Positions 39,720 through 48,225 are shown, counted from the first letter of the stretch. The stretch: 64,000 nucleotides of DNA from Isoptericola sp044389085 (GCF_044389085.1 NZ_JBIRXP010000004.1:62001-126000); one strand, 5' to 3'. The notes: generated by a model not told the origin, from the letters alone. Translations and numbers: made by a program.

Positions 39720-40178
39720 ATGGCGGGTCCGGTCCTGGTAGGTGTGCCGCACGACCACCGCCCCGACGTGCCCCGGCGGGCGGCGGACCTGGCAGCCCGG
39801 CTCGGCACGGACCTGGTGTGCGTCGTGGTCGACGAGGGCGCCGTGCGCGCGGGGTCGGGGGGCGTCGTGCCGGTCGACCCGGACGCGGGCGGCGACCCGC
39901 GCCCCGAGGACGAGGCCGGCGCCCGTGCCGCCGTCGCCGGCGCGCTGCGCGACAGCCCGGTGGCCTGGCGGCTGGAGCGCACCGCCGGCGACCCTGCCGC
40001 GGAGCTCGCCCGCCTGGCCGACGTGCACGACGCCGTCCTGATCGTCGTGGGCGCCCGGCGCGCGGGCGTGCGCGGGTGGGCCACGCACCTCGTCGGCGGC
40101 ACCGTCGCGGGCCACCTGATCCACGACCAGCCGCGGCCGGTCGTGGTGCTGCCCGACGTGCCCGCGGGCGCCGCGTGA
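39720..40178 (+). CDS. Universal stress protein-like protein
   Basis: The 152-residue product has the USP fold pattern: a first strand PVLVGVPHD, helix DVPRRAADLAARLG, strand DLVCVVVDEGA, and near the end VLIVVGARRAGVRGWATHLVGGTVAGHLIHDQPRPVVVLPD, where the GxxG and VxVV pieces sit. The classical ATP-binding G-2x-G-9x-G(S/T) is only partly present. Role in stress survival is inferred from family only. A TAGCAT box six bases before the ATG suggests leaderless transcription, and the gene overlaps the next by GTGA. Confidence 0.78.
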   Translation: MAGPVLVGVPHDHRPDVPRRAADLAARLGTDLVCVVVDEGAVRAGSGGVVPVDPDAGGDPRPEDEAGARAAVAGALRDSPVAWRLERTAGDPAAELARLADVHDAVLIVVGARRAGVRGWATHLVGGTVAGHLIHDQPRPVVVLPDVPAGAA

Positions 40179-40624
40179 CGGCGGGCGGCCCGCCCGCGCG
40201 CGTGCGTCAGGCGCGGAACCGGCCGGCGCACCGCCGGCCCGGCCTGGTCGCGCTGGTCGCGGCCGGCGGCGCCGTCGGCACCGCGGCCCGGTACGGCCTG
40301 ACGCAGGCGTGGCCCGCCGTGGACGGGTGGCCCGTCGCGACGTTCGCCGCCAACGTGCTCGGCGCGTTCGTGCTGGGCTGGCTGCTCGAGTCCCTGGCCG
40401 CGCGGGGGCCGGAGACGCCGACCGTGCAGCGGGTGCGGCTGGCGGTCGGCACGGGCGTGCTGGGCGGGTTCACCACGTTCTCGTCGCTCGCGCTCGAGAC
40501 GGAGCGCCTCCTGGCCGCCGGGTCGCCGGGCCAGGCGCTCGCCTACGCGGGCGGCACGCTCGTCCTCGGGTACCTGGCCTGCCTCGCGGGCGTCCTGCTC
40601 GGCTCCCGCCGGAGGGCGGCATGA
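40175..40624 (+). CDS. crcB: Fluoride channel FluC/CrcB, subunit 1
   Basis: From the overlapping GTG at 40175 the product is 149 residues with four membrane helices. FluC marks are GAVGTAARYGL (start of TM1), FAANVLGAFVLGWLLE (the Asn of TM2) and GTGVLGGFTTFSSLALE (the FTTFS break in TM3 that carries the Phe box). Two adjacent, non-identical crcB genes normally encode a heterodimeric dual-topology channel that leaks toxic fluoride out of the cell. The gene overlaps both neighbours. Confidence 0.93.
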   Translation: MTAGGPPARVRQARNRPAHRRPGLVALVAAGGAVGTAARYGLTQAWPAVDGWPVATFAANVLGAFVLGWLLESLAARGPETPTVQRVRLAVGTGVLGGFTTFSSLALETERLLAAGSPGQALAYAGGTLVLGYLACLAGVLLGSRRRAA

Positions 40625-41025
40625 CCGCCGCCGTCGCGCTGCTCCTCGTCGCCGTCGCCGGCGGCCTGGGGGCCGCCGCCCGGTTCGTCGTCGACGGCGC
40701 GGTGCGGACCCGGACCCCCCACGCCGCCTTCCCGTGGGCCACGGTGGTGGTGAACGTGTCGGGCTCGCTGCTCATCGGCCTCGTCACGGGCGTGCTGCTC
40801 GGCGCCGGCGACCCCGCGCACCTCGAACCGTGGCGCCTCGGCGTCGCGACCGGGTTCTGCGGCGGCTACACCACCTTCTCCACGGCGATGGTCGAGACCG
40901 TGCGCCTCGCCCGCTCCGGCCGCACCCGCCTCGCCGTCGCCAACGCGCTCGGCACGATGGCGCTCACGCTCGTCGCCGTCGTCGTCGGCATCGGCCTCGG
41001 TGTCCTGGTCGGCCGGCTGATCTGA
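40621..41025 (+). CDS. crcB: Fluoride channel FluC/CrcB, subunit 2
   Basis: The 134-residue product starts at the ATG overlapping the first subunit (ATGA). It has GGLGAAARFVVDGAV, WATVVVNVSGSLLIGLVTG and GFCGGYTTFSTAMVETVRLA, the same three marks as its partner in a slightly diverged form. Four helices; together with subunit 1 it should form the channel. No fluoride riboswitch is visible upstream of the USP-FluC-FluC unit. Confidence 0.93.
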   Translation: MTAAVALLLVAVAGGLGAAARFVVDGAVRTRTPHAAFPWATVVVNVSGSLLIGLVTGVLLGAGDPAHLEPWRLGVATGFCGGYTTFSTAMVETVRLARSGRTRLAVANALGTMALTLVAVVVGIGLGVLVGRLI

Positions 41026-41158
41026 CGCGTCGCGGTGGCGCAGGAGCCTAAGGACGGCTGCGCCCGGGGACGGGTTCACCCTCCTTTCACCCTGGCAGCG
41101 ACTCCCGCTCACCGTCCCTCCCGTGGTCCGATGAGTTGCCAGGAGCACCGGAGGCCTC

Positions 41159-41737
41159 ATGAAGAACTCGATCACGTCGCTGCTCGCACTCGGCGTCGCC
41201 GCGACCATGCTCGCCGGGTGCGCAGCATCGCCGGACGACGATGCGTCCCGCGCCGCCGAGCCGGCGCCAGAGGTCACCGTGACGGCGACGGTCACCGCCA
41301 CGGTCACGGCGACTCCCCCTCCGGAGGACGTCGAGGACGAGTCCCTCGAGGAAGCGGCCGACGAACCAGCCGAGGAAGCAGTCGACGAACCTGCTGAGGA
41401 AGCAGCCCCGGAGGAGACCGCTGCGGAGGACCCGCCGAAGCCCGAGCGATCCGTCTCTCAGGCGAATGCCGTCACCAAGGCGGAGGAGTACCTCGGGTTC
41501 ACCGCCTTCTCGAAGTCCGGACTGATCGAGCAGCTCGAGTACGAGGGGTTCTCCACGTCGGACGCGAAGTACGCCGTCAAGCACATCGACGTCGACTGGA
41601 AGGATCAGGCTGCGAAGAAGGCCGAGGAGTACCTGGACTTCACGTCCTTCTCGCGTGCCGGGCTCATCGAGCAGCTCGAGTTCGAGGGTTTCTCCCAGGA
41701 CCAGGCCGCGCACGGGGCCGACTCCGTCGGGCTCTGA
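41159..41737 (+). CDS. Ltp-family surface lipoprotein
   Basis: The 192-residue product has a lipoprotein signal ending LAGC, a Val/Thr-rich piece, an acidic low-complexity linker of repeated EEAADEPA units and two Ltp (host-cell surface lipoprotein) repeats: AEEYLGFTAFSKSGLIEQLEYEGFS and AEEYLDFTSFSRAGLIEQLEFEGFS. A good GGAGG ribosome site precedes the ATG. Ltp lipoproteins from Streptococcus phage TP-J34 block DNA injection by other phages; this chromosomal homologue may do the same, but many non-phage relatives have unknown roles. Base use is less GC-rich than that of the neighbours, with GAA, GCA and CCT codons, which hints at transfer. Confidence 0.85.
   Translation: MKNSITSLLALGVAATMLAGCAASPDDDASRAAEPAPEVTVTATVTATVTATPPPEDVEDESLEEAADEPAEEAVDEPAEEAAPEETAAEDPPKPERSVSQANAVTKAEEYLGFTAFSKSGLIEQLEYEGFSTSDAKYAVKHIDVDWKDQAAKKAEEYLDFTSFSRAGLIEQLEFEGFSQDQAAHGADSVGL
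41348..41419 (+). repeat. Tandem 24-bp repeat encoding acidic linker of Ltp lipoprotein
   Basis: Three 24-base units starting at 41348, 41372 and 41396 encode EEAADEPA, EEAVDEPA and EEAAPEET. Repeat number can change by slippage without breaking the frame. Confidence 0.7.
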
Positions 41738-41790
41738 CACGGGGCGCCACCGATCCGAGATTCCGCGAAGGGCTGTGGCACGCTGACCCG

Positions 41791-42777
41791 GTGAGCCTCA
41801 TGCTGCTGGACTCGGCGAGCCTGTACTTCCGCGCCTTCTACGGCCTGCCCGACTCGCTGCGCTCCCCCGACGGCAAGCCGGTCAACGCGGTGCGCGGCCT
41901 GCTGGACATGATCGCGTTCCTCGTCACGGAGCACCGGCCCGACCGGCTGGTGGCGTGCTGGGACGAGGACTGGCGGCCGGCGTTCCGGGTCGAGGCGATC
42001 GGGTCGTACAAGCAGCACCGGGTCGCGGCCCTCACGCCCGGCGACGAGCCCGACGTCGAGGACGTGCCCGACGCGCTCACGCCGCAGGTGCCCGTGATCG
42101 TCGACGTGCTGGCGGCGCTCGGCATCGCCCGCGTCGGCGCGCCCGGCTTCGAGGCGGACGACGTCATCGGCACCCTCGTCACGCGCGAGGTGGCCCGCAG
42201 CGCGGCGACCGCGCTCCCCGTGGCCGGTGCGGTCGGGATGGTGATGCCCGCCAGCGTCGACATCGTCACGGGTGACCGCGACCTGTTCCAGCTGGTCGAC
42301 GACGCCGCCGGTGTGCGGGTGCTGTACCCGGCGCGCGGCGTGCGCGACCCCGACGTCGTGGACCAGGCGAGGCTGGCCGAGAAGTACGGCGTGTCGAGCG
42401 GCCAGGCGTACGCCGACATGGCGACCCTGCGCGGCGACCCGTCCGACGGTCTGCCCGGCGTGCCCGGTATCGGCGAGAAGACGGCCGCCAAGCTGCTCGC
42501 CACGTTCGGCGACCTGGCCGGCCTGCGCGCGGCCGCCGAGTCGGGCGCGAAGGGACTCACGCCCACCCAGCGGCAGAAGCTGCTCGACGCCGCGGCCTAC
42601 CTCGACGTCGCGCCCACCGTGGTGCAGGTCGCGCACGACGCCCCCGTCGGCGAGGTCGACGACGCGCTGCCGGCCGCCCCGCGCGACCCCGAGGCCCTGG
42701 ACGCCCTCGCCGAGCGGTGGGGCATCCGCTCCAGCGTGGACCGCGTGCTGACGGCCCTCGCCGCCCGCGCGGCCTGA
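41791..42777 (+). CDS. 5'-3' exonuclease (FEN/Pol I N-domain family)
   Basis: The 328-residue product opens MLLDSASLYFRAFYGLP, the aspartate and FRAFY of the Taq/PolI 5'-3' exonuclease domain, has GSYKQHR, FEADDVIGTL and VTGDRDLFQLV (metal-binding acidic residues), then the helix-hairpin-helix KYGVSSGQAYADMATLRGDPSDGLPGVPGIGEKTAAKLLATFG. It removes RNA primers or flaps in DNA replication and repair. It is a stand-alone copy with no polymerase domain, as in other actinobacteria. A GTG start is used. Confidence 0.93.
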   Translation: MSLMLLDSASLYFRAFYGLPDSLRSPDGKPVNAVRGLLDMIAFLVTEHRPDRLVACWDEDWRPAFRVEAIGSYKQHRVAALTPGDEPDVEDVPDALTPQVPVIVDVLAALGIARVGAPGFEADDVIGTLVTREVARSAATALPVAGAVGMVMPASVDIVTGDRDLFQLVDDAAGVRVLYPARGVRDPDVVDQARLAEKYGVSSGQAYADMATLRGDPSDGLPGVPGIGEKTAAKLLATFGDLAGLRAAAESGAKGLTPTQRQKLLDAAAYLDVAPTVVQVAHDAPVGEVDDALPAAPRDPEALDALAERWGIRSSVDRVLTALAARAA

Positions 42778-42785
42778 CCGCCGGG

Positions 42786-42809
42786 GCGGGGCGGCGTGCG
42801 CCGCCCCGC
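42786..42809. terminator. Bidirectional terminator between exonuclease and isomerase genes
   Basis: Eleven-base perfect arms (42786-42796 and 42799-42809) around a two-base loop, in the 41-base gap between two convergent genes. Confidence 0.8.
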
Positions 42810-42818
42810 TCGCACGGC

Positions 42819-43304
42819 TCAGCAGGCCGTGCCGGCCACCCGGTCGGGCGACGCGAGGTCGTAGGCCTCGAGGGCCGCGACCTTCTGCGCCGACGGGGAC
42901 GCCTCGTCGAACGTGTGGTCCAGCCACTGCCCGACGAGCGTGCGCGCGAGCTCCAGCCCGATGACGCGCTGCCCGAGGGTGAGCACCTGGGCGTTGTTCG
43001 ACTTCACGAGCCGCTCCACCGAGAACGCGTCGTGCGCCACGGACGCGCGCACCCCCGGGACCGTGTTCGCGGCCATCGCCACGCCGATCCCGGTGCCGCA
43101 CACGAGCAGGGCACGGTCCGCGCTGCCGTCCGCGACCGCCCGCCCGGCGGCCACCCCGATGTGCGGGTAGTCGGTGTCCTCCGCGGCCCCGACGCCGACG
43201 TCGATCACCGCGTCGACGCGGGGGTCCGCGTCGAGCTGCGCGCGCAGCGCCTCCTTGTACTCGAAGCCGGCAGAGTCGGAGCCGACGACGATGCGCCATC
43301 CCAT
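42819..43304 (-). CDS. RpiB/DerI-type sugar-phosphate isomerase
   Basis: The 161-residue product from the ATG at 43304 has the RpiB fold: IVVGSDSAGFEYKEAL, DYPHIGVAAGRAV, and the catalytic cysteine C69 in LVCGTGIG, then ASVAHDAFSVERLVKSNNAQVLTLG. RpiB isomerises ribose 5-phosphate; a subgroup (DerI) turns D-erythrulose 4-phosphate into D-erythrose 4-phosphate. Position directly after a Dak-type kinase and a TIM-barrel isomerase favours the DerI role here. It is the last gene of the operon that starts at 48129. Confidence 0.9.
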   Translation of the reverse strand: MGWRIVVGSDSAGFEYKEALRAQLDADPRVDAVIDVGVGAAEDTDYPHIGVAAGRAVADGSADRALLVCGTGIGVAMAANTVPGVRASVAHDAFSVERLVKSNNAQVLTLGQRVIGLELARTLVGQWLDHTFDEASPSAQKVAALEAYDLASPDRVAGTAC

Positions 43305-43329
43305 GGGTCGTGTCCTTCCGTCGTAGGGG

Positions 43330-45051
43330 TCAGTGGCGGGCGGCGGGCACGGCCGCCGCCACGCACAGGGCGAACGAGACGGCGCCCGGGTCGGGGGTCC
43401 CGACCGAGCGCGCGGCCAGCGGGCGGGCACGGCCCACCTGCGGGACCAGGTCGGCGGTCGCGACGGCCGCACGGTCCGCGACGTCGGCGGCCGCGCGCCA
43501 CGCGTCGCCCAGCCCGCCGGACGCACCCTCGGCGGTCGCCCGCTCGAGCACGTCGACGAACGGCCCCGCGGCGTCCAGGAGCGTCTTGTCCCCGAGGCTG
43601 GCCTTGCCGAGGTCGCCCAGGGCGTCGAGGTACGCGCGGCACGCGGCCGCGACGTCCGCCGCGGCCGGGGTGCCGGCGTTGCCCAGCCGCGCCCCGGCGG
43701 CGCGCAGCCCCGCGCCCCACAGGACTCCCGACGTCCCGCCGGCGTGCTCGGCCCAGGCGTCGCCCGCCGCGGTCAGGACGCCCTGGACCCCCCAGCCCGC
43801 GTCGGCGGCCTGCCGCGCGGCGGCGAGCCCGTGGTCGAGGCCGCGCACCATGCCCCGGCCGTGGTCGCCGTCCCCGGCGACCGCGTCCATCCGGCCGAGC
43901 TCCTGCTCGGCCTCGTGCACGGCCGCGGTGGCCGCGGCGAGCCCGGCGACGACCAGCGCCGCGGCCTCGCGCGACGCGGCGTCGCCCTCGACGGGGACGG
44001 CCTCGGCCGTCAGGTCCGCCAGCTCCTGGTCGACGTCGGTGTCGTCGCCCCCGGTGGTGTCGCCGCGACGCCACGCGGGCGTGGTCGCCGGGTCCAGCCA
44101 CAGCTCCTCGAGCTCGTCGTCCAGCCAGGTGACGGTCAGCGACACCCCGCCCATGTCGAGGCTCGTGACGAGCTCGCCCACCTCGGGGGCGACGAGCGTC
44201 AGTCCTGCCTCGCGCAGCAGCGGCGCGACGTGCGCCCACAGCACGAAGAGCTCCTCGTGCTTGGTCGAGCCCAGGCCGTTGAGGATCACCGCGGCCCGGC
44301 CGTCGGCGCCCGCGGGCCGCTCCGCCAGGAGACGGTCGACGAGCAGGCGCGCCATCGCGGGCGCGGGCATGGTGGGGACGTCCTTGAGGCCGGGCTCGCC
44401 GTGGATGCCCAGGCCGAGGCCCATGGCCCCGTCCGGGACGGTGAAGTGCGGGGTGTCGGCTCCGGGGAACGTGCAGCCCGAGAACGCCAGCCCGATCGTG
44501 AAGGTGCGCGCGTTCGCCTTCTCCCCCGCGCGGACGACGCCGTCGAGGTCGAGCCCGCGCTCCGCCGCGGCGGCCAGGGCCTTGAAGACGACGAAGTCGC
44601 CCGCGATACCGCGGCGCCGGTGCCCCTCCGACGCGTCCGCGGACGCGACGTCGTCGGTGACGACGACCTGGCGGGCGGGGATGCCGTCGGCCTCGAGGCG
44701 CTCGCCCGCGAGGCCGAAGTTCATGACGTCGCCCGCGTAGTTGCCGTACGTGAAGACGACGCCGCGGCCGCTCTGCGCGAGGCGGCCCACGGAGTACGCC
44801 TGGGCGGTCGACGGCGAGGTGAAGATGTTCCCGACGACGGCGCCGTCGGCGAAGCCCGGGCCGACCAGGCCCATGAACGCCGGGTAGTGGCCCGACCCGC
44901 CCCCGACGACCACGGCGACCTTGCCACCGGGAGGCCGGGACCGGCGCACGACCCCGCCGGGGACGGCGCGGACCAGGCCGGCGTGCAGGTCGGCGAAGCC
45001 GGCGACGGCGTCGGCGGCGAACTCGGCGGGGTCGTCGAAGATGCGCGTCAT
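43330..45051 (-). CDS. Dak-type kinase, probable L-erythrulose kinase
   Basis: From the ATG at 45051 the product is 573 residues. The N-terminal DhaK domain has GGSGHYPAFMGLVG, DGAVVGNIFTSPS, YGNYAGDVMNFG and GLGIHGEPG, whose His binds the substrate carbonyl covalently. The C-terminal DhaL domain has DAVAGDGDHGRGM, the Mg-ATP aspartates, and GASGGLGDAW. The fused DhaK-DhaL layout is that of ATP-dependent dihydroxyacetone kinases and of L-erythrulose kinase (LerK). With a TIM-barrel isomerase and DerI-like enzyme beside it, L-erythrulose is the likelier substrate. It overlaps the upstream gene by ATGA. Confidence 0.9.
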   Translation of the reverse strand: MTRIFDDPAEFAADAVAGFADLHAGLVRAVPGGVVRRSRPPGGKVAVVVGGGSGHYPAFMGLVGPGFADGAVVGNIFTSPSTAQAYSVGRLAQSGRGVVFTYGNYAGDVMNFGLAGERLEADGIPARQVVVTDDVASADASEGHRRRGIAGDFVVFKALAAAAERGLDLDGVVRAGEKANARTFTIGLAFSGCTFPGADTPHFTVPDGAMGLGLGIHGEPGLKDVPTMPAPAMARLLVDRLLAERPAGADGRAAVILNGLGSTKHEELFVLWAHVAPLLREAGLTLVAPEVGELVTSLDMGGVSLTVTWLDDELEELWLDPATTPAWRRGDTTGGDDTDVDQELADLTAEAVPVEGDAASREAAALVVAGLAAATAAVHEAEQELGRMDAVAGDGDHGRGMVRGLDHGLAAARQAADAGWGVQGVLTAAGDAWAEHAGGTSGVLWGAGLRAAGARLGNAGTPAAADVAAACRAYLDALGDLGKASLGDKTLLDAAGPFVDVLERATAEGASGGLGDAWRAAADVADRAAVATADLVPQVGRARPLAARSVGTPDPGAVSFALCVAAAVPAARH

Positions 45052-45899
45052 CGGGCCTGCACCTCGCCCAGCAGCGCCGCCATCTCGTCGAAGGACCGCT
45101 GGGCGTCCGCCTCGCGGTCCTCCTCGGCGACGTCGTGCGTCTCCAGCTCCAGCACATAGGTGCCGGTGAAGCCGCCCTCCTCGAGGGCGGTCATCACGCC
45201 GTCGAAGTCGACCCGCCCGCGACCGATGCCGAGGTTGAGGTTCCCGGGCACGGCGTCGCGCAGGTGCACCCGCTCGACGCGGGAGGCGTGCCTCGTGGCC
45301 CACGCGACGACGTCCTCGTCCGAGGCGACGACGTGCGACGTGTCGAGCAGCAGCCCGACGACGTCCGGACCGAGCAGGTCGAGGACACGGTCGGCACGCG
45401 CGACGGACCACGCGAACCGGCGGTGGTGGAGCACCTCGACCATCAGCCGGACGCCGTGCTCGGCGCACAGGGCCCCCACCCGGCGGAGGTTCTCGGCGAT
45501 CCGCCGCAGGTCGGTGTCCTCGTCGGTGTACGGGTCCCAGGACTGGCCACCGGCCGGGAGGATGAGCGCCCCGCCCGCCGCGGCCGCGAGCCGGACCAGC
45601 GGCAGGGCCGTCGCGGCGAGGGTCTCCGGGTCGAGCGCCGGGTCGTTGAGCGGGCCGACGTCGCCGTTCACCGCGCCGGCGCGCAGGCCGTGCCGGTCGA
45701 GCACGGCCACGTGGTCCGCCGGGTCCCCGGTGAAGGGCACAGGGACGTGGTCGCAGACGCCGGGCAGCGCGCCGAGGTCCACCTCGGTGGCACCGGTGGC
45801 GGCGATGAGGCGGACCGCCTCCTCGTAGGGCCGGAACCGGAAGGTGATGGTCGAGATGCCGATCCGCCGCGCGGTCGCGGGGGCTGCGGTAGTGCTCAT
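45048..45899 (-). CDS. TIM-barrel sugar isomerase/epimerase, probable LerI
   Basis: The 283-residue product is an AP-endonuclease-2-like TIM barrel: RRIGISTITFRFRPYEEAVRLIAATGATEVDLG, then MVEVLHHRRF, GLLLDTSHV, HLRDAVPGNLNLGIGRGRVDF and TYVLELETHD. Metal-binding Glu and His residues lie at the expected strand ends. Relatives isomerise or epimerise small sugars; LerI turns L-erythrulose 1-phosphate into D-erythrulose 4-phosphate, which fits the flanking kinase and isomerase. Overlap with the kinase gene (ATGA) implies coupled translation. Confidence 0.85.
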   Translation of the reverse strand: MSTTAAPATARRIGISTITFRFRPYEEAVRLIAATGATEVDLGALPGVCDHVPVPFTGDPADHVAVLDRHGLRAGAVNGDVGPLNDPALDPETLAATALPLVRLAAAAGGALILPAGGQSWDPYTDEDTDLRRIAENLRRVGALCAEHGVRLMVEVLHHRRFAWSVARADRVLDLLGPDVVGLLLDTSHVVASDEDVVAWATRHASRVERVHLRDAVPGNLNLGIGRGRVDFDGVMTALEEGGFTGTYVLELETHDVAEEDREADAQRSFDEMAALLGEVQAR

Positions 45900-45926
45900 G
45901 GGTTCTCCGTCCGCTCGTCGCCGCCG

Positions 45927-46703
45927 TCAGGCGATGTACGAGCCGCCGTTGATGTTCTGGGTGGTGCCGGTGAGGTACGAGGCGTCCTCGCTGGACAGGA
46001 AGACGATCAGGGCCGCGACGTCCTCCGGGGTGGCCTGCCGGCCGAGCGGCACGGACGCGGCCAGGCGCGCCTCGTTGTCCGCGTCGGTCGCGCCGGCGCG
46101 GATGTCCGTGTCGACGACGCCGGGGCTGATCGAGTTGACCGTGATGCCGTGGGGCGCCATCTCGCGGGCGAGGGAGCGGGTCAGCCCCAGCACGCCGGCC
46201 TTGGCGGCGGAGTACGGCGTCTTGGAGAAGACGCCGCCGCCCTGCTGGGCGGACACGGACGACATCGTGACGATCCGGCCGTAGCCGCCGTCGATCATGG
46301 CCGGGAGGAACGCCTGGCACGCGAGGAAGGTGCCGGTGAGGTTGATGTCGACCACGCGGCGCCACTCCGCGAGGTCCACCTCGAGGAACGGCACCGGCGA
46401 CGCCACGCCCGCGATGGTCGCGAGCGCCCCGACGGGCGGGAGGTCGGACGCGGCGACGACGGCGGCCGCGCCGCGCACCGACTCCTGGTCGGTGACGTCG
46501 ACGCCCAGGCCGAGCGCGGGCACGCCGTGGGCCGCCGCCAGCTCGTCGGCCGCGGCCTTCGCGCCTGCCTCGTCGAGGTCGAGCAGGGCGACGGCCCAGC
46601 CCTCGGCGGCGAAGCGGCGGGCCGTGGCGAAGCCGATGCCGCGGCGCGACGCCGCGCCCGTGACGACGGCCGTGCGGGGGCCGGTTCCGGTCTGGTAGCT
46701 CAT
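45927..46703 (-). CDS. SDR family oxidoreductase, probable polyol dehydrogenase
   Basis: The 258-residue product has the nucleotide motif TGAASRRGIG near residue 16-25, DVTDQESV, the NAG-like IAGVAS, the catalytic Ser-Tyr-Lys as SSVSAQQGG... Y-S-A-A-K, and a C-terminal TTQNINGGSYIA. It should oxidise an alcohol with NAD(P). The operon suggests a tetritol such as erythritol or L-threitol, giving L-erythrulose; that substrate is inferred from neighbours only. A GGAAGGA ribosome site precedes the ATG at 46703. Confidence 0.9.
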   Translation of the reverse strand: MSYQTGTGPRTAVVTGAASRRGIGFATARRFAAEGWAVALLDLDEAGAKAAADELAAAHGVPALGLGVDVTDQESVRGAAAVVAASDLPPVGALATIAGVASPVPFLEVDLAEWRRVVDINLTGTFLACQAFLPAMIDGGYGRIVTMSSVSAQQGGGVFSKTPYSAAKAGVLGLTRSLAREMAPHGITVNSISPGVVDTDIRAGATDADNEARLAASVPLGRQATPEDVAALIVFLSSEDASYLTGTTQNINGGSYIA

Positions 46704-46740
46704 GGTGGTCCTTCCGTGGGGATGGGTGGTGGGGGCCCGG

Positions 46741-48129
46741 TCAGGCGCTCGTGACGTAGGAGGTGGGCCGGCCGGCGGGACCGCCGGTGCTCCCCTCCTC
46801 GGCCAGGGCCGCCGCGGTGGCGCGCTCGGCCTCGGCCCGGCGGGCGGGCCCGTAGGTCTCGGGGGTGGCGAGCGCGGCGACCAGGCCGATCGCGCCGTAG
46901 GCGATGAACAGGACCGCGGGGCCGCCCCAGCCGAACGACTCGTACAGCGACACGGCCCAGAAGGCGGTGAAGCCGGAGACGACGGCCGCGAGCTGGTAGG
47001 CGAGCGACGCGCCGGACGAGCGGGTCGCGGTGGAGAAGAGCTCGGAGAACCACGAACCCTGGGTGCCGGCGAGCGAGTTGTGGCAGAAGACGAACGCGAC
47101 GACGAAGACGGCGATGACCATCCCGAGCTGGCCGGTGTTGACCATGAGGAACATCGGCACGCCGAACAGCAGCATGAGCGTCGTCCCGAACAGGTAGACG
47201 GGCTTGCGGCCCACCCGGTCGGTGAGGCGGCCCCACAGGAGCGTGGCGGGCAGCCCGAGCAGCGCGGCGACGACGATCGCGAGGATCGTGTGGGGGCGCG
47301 TCGCGAGGCCGTTGTTCTCGACGTAGGAGGTGACGTACGTGATCGACACGGCGTACCCGGCCGTCTCGGCGACGCGCAGGCCGAAGGCGCGCAGCAGGTT
47401 GCGCCAGTCCTCGCGGATCACGGTGGCCAGCGGGTTCTTGGCGAGGGCGCCCTGGTCCTTGGCCTCCTCGAACTCGGGCGACTCCTCGACCTTGAGGCGG
47501 ATGTACAGGCCGGCGAGGATGAGGACGGAGCTCAGCAGGAACGGCACGCGCCAGGCCCAGTCGCCGGGCAGCCCGGCGCTCGAGAGGAAGGCGATGTTGG
47601 CCAGGAGCAGGCCGAGGGGGAAGCCCGCCTGCGGGATGGCGGTGAACGCGCCCTTGCGGCGCCACGGGGCGTGCTCGTACGACATGAGGATCGCACCGCC
47701 CCACTCGGCCCCGAAGGCGAGACCCTGGATGACGCGCACGGCGACGAGCAGGATCGGCGCGAGGACGCCGACCGTGGCGTAGGTGGGCAGCAGGCCGATG
47801 GCGACGGTGGCGAGGCCCATGACGAGCAGGGAGCCGACGAGCACCGGCCGGCGGCCGATCTTGTCACCGAGGTAGCCGCCGACGATGCCGCCGATCGGCC
47901 GGGCCGCGAAGCCGATGCCGAGCGTGGCGAAGGACATGAGCAGGCCGGTCGTCGGGTCGCTGTCCGGGAAGAACGCGTCGCCGAAGTAGAGGGCCGCGGC
48001 GGTCCCGTACCCGATGAAGTCGTAGTTCTCCACGGTCGTGCCCACGGCGCTGCCGACCGCCACACGGGTCTTGTGGCGGGTGCCGAGCACCGGGGTGCCG
48101 TCACCCGGCGCGGACGTCGTCGATGTCAT
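46741..48129 (-). CDS. MFS transporter, metabolite:H+ symporter (MHS) family
   Basis: The 462-residue product from the ATG at 48129 (AAGGGAGA upstream) has 12 membrane segments, loop motif GGYLGDKIGRRPVL between TM2 and TM3, its half-repeat GRLTDRVGRKPVY later, and VENYDFIGYGTAAALYFGDAFF and FGAEWGGAILMSYEHAP, wording of the MHS (ShiA/PcaT/KgtP-like) group. It imports the island's carbon source with protons. It is the first gene of the operon and its leader carries a 24-base palindrome that is the probable site of the GntR regulator encoded upstream. Confidence 0.92.
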   Translation of the reverse strand: MTSTTSAPGDGTPVLGTRHKTRVAVGSAVGTTVENYDFIGYGTAAALYFGDAFFPDSDPTTGLLMSFATLGIGFAARPIGGIVGGYLGDKIGRRPVLVGSLLVMGLATVAIGLLPTYATVGVLAPILLVAVRVIQGLAFGAEWGGAILMSYEHAPWRRKGAFTAIPQAGFPLGLLLANIAFLSSAGLPGDWAWRVPFLLSSVLILAGLYIRLKVEESPEFEEAKDQGALAKNPLATVIREDWRNLLRAFGLRVAETAGYAVSITYVTSYVENNGLATRPHTILAIVVAALLGLPATLLWGRLTDRVGRKPVYLFGTTLMLLFGVPMFLMVNTGQLGMVIAVFVVAFVFCHNSLAGTQGSWFSELFSTATRSSGASLAYQLAAVVSGFTAFWAVSLYESFGWGGPAVLFIAYGAIGLVAALATPETYGPARRAEAERATAAALAEEGSTGGPAGRPTSYVTSA

Positions 48130-48166
48130 CGCATCTCCCTTGATGTGGAGCCTCGTCGGTGAGTGG

Positions 48167-48190
48167 TGTTCTACTGTTAACAGTCGAACA
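48167..48190. promoter_or_regulatory. 24-bp palindromic operator of catabolic operon
   Basis: The site has a perfect 12-base core ACTGTTAACAGT (48173-48184) and outer TGTT/AACA arms; over 24 bases only one symmetrical pair fails. It is 38 bases upstream of the transporter ATG. The adjacent GntR/FCD regulator is the obvious binder, with the tetritol or its product as inducer (inference). Confidence 0.75.
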
Positions 48191-48195
48191 CAGGA

Positions 48196-48225
48196 ACCAT
48201 GCAGCGCCGCGACGAGTGTTGTCAA
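48196..48225 (-). promoter_or_regulatory. Promoter of catabolic operon
   Basis: On the minus strand TTGACA (48225-48220) is followed after 18 bases by CATGGT (48201-48196). Transcription would start close to the palindrome at 48167-48190, so a bound repressor would block elongation or initiation. Confidence 0.5.
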
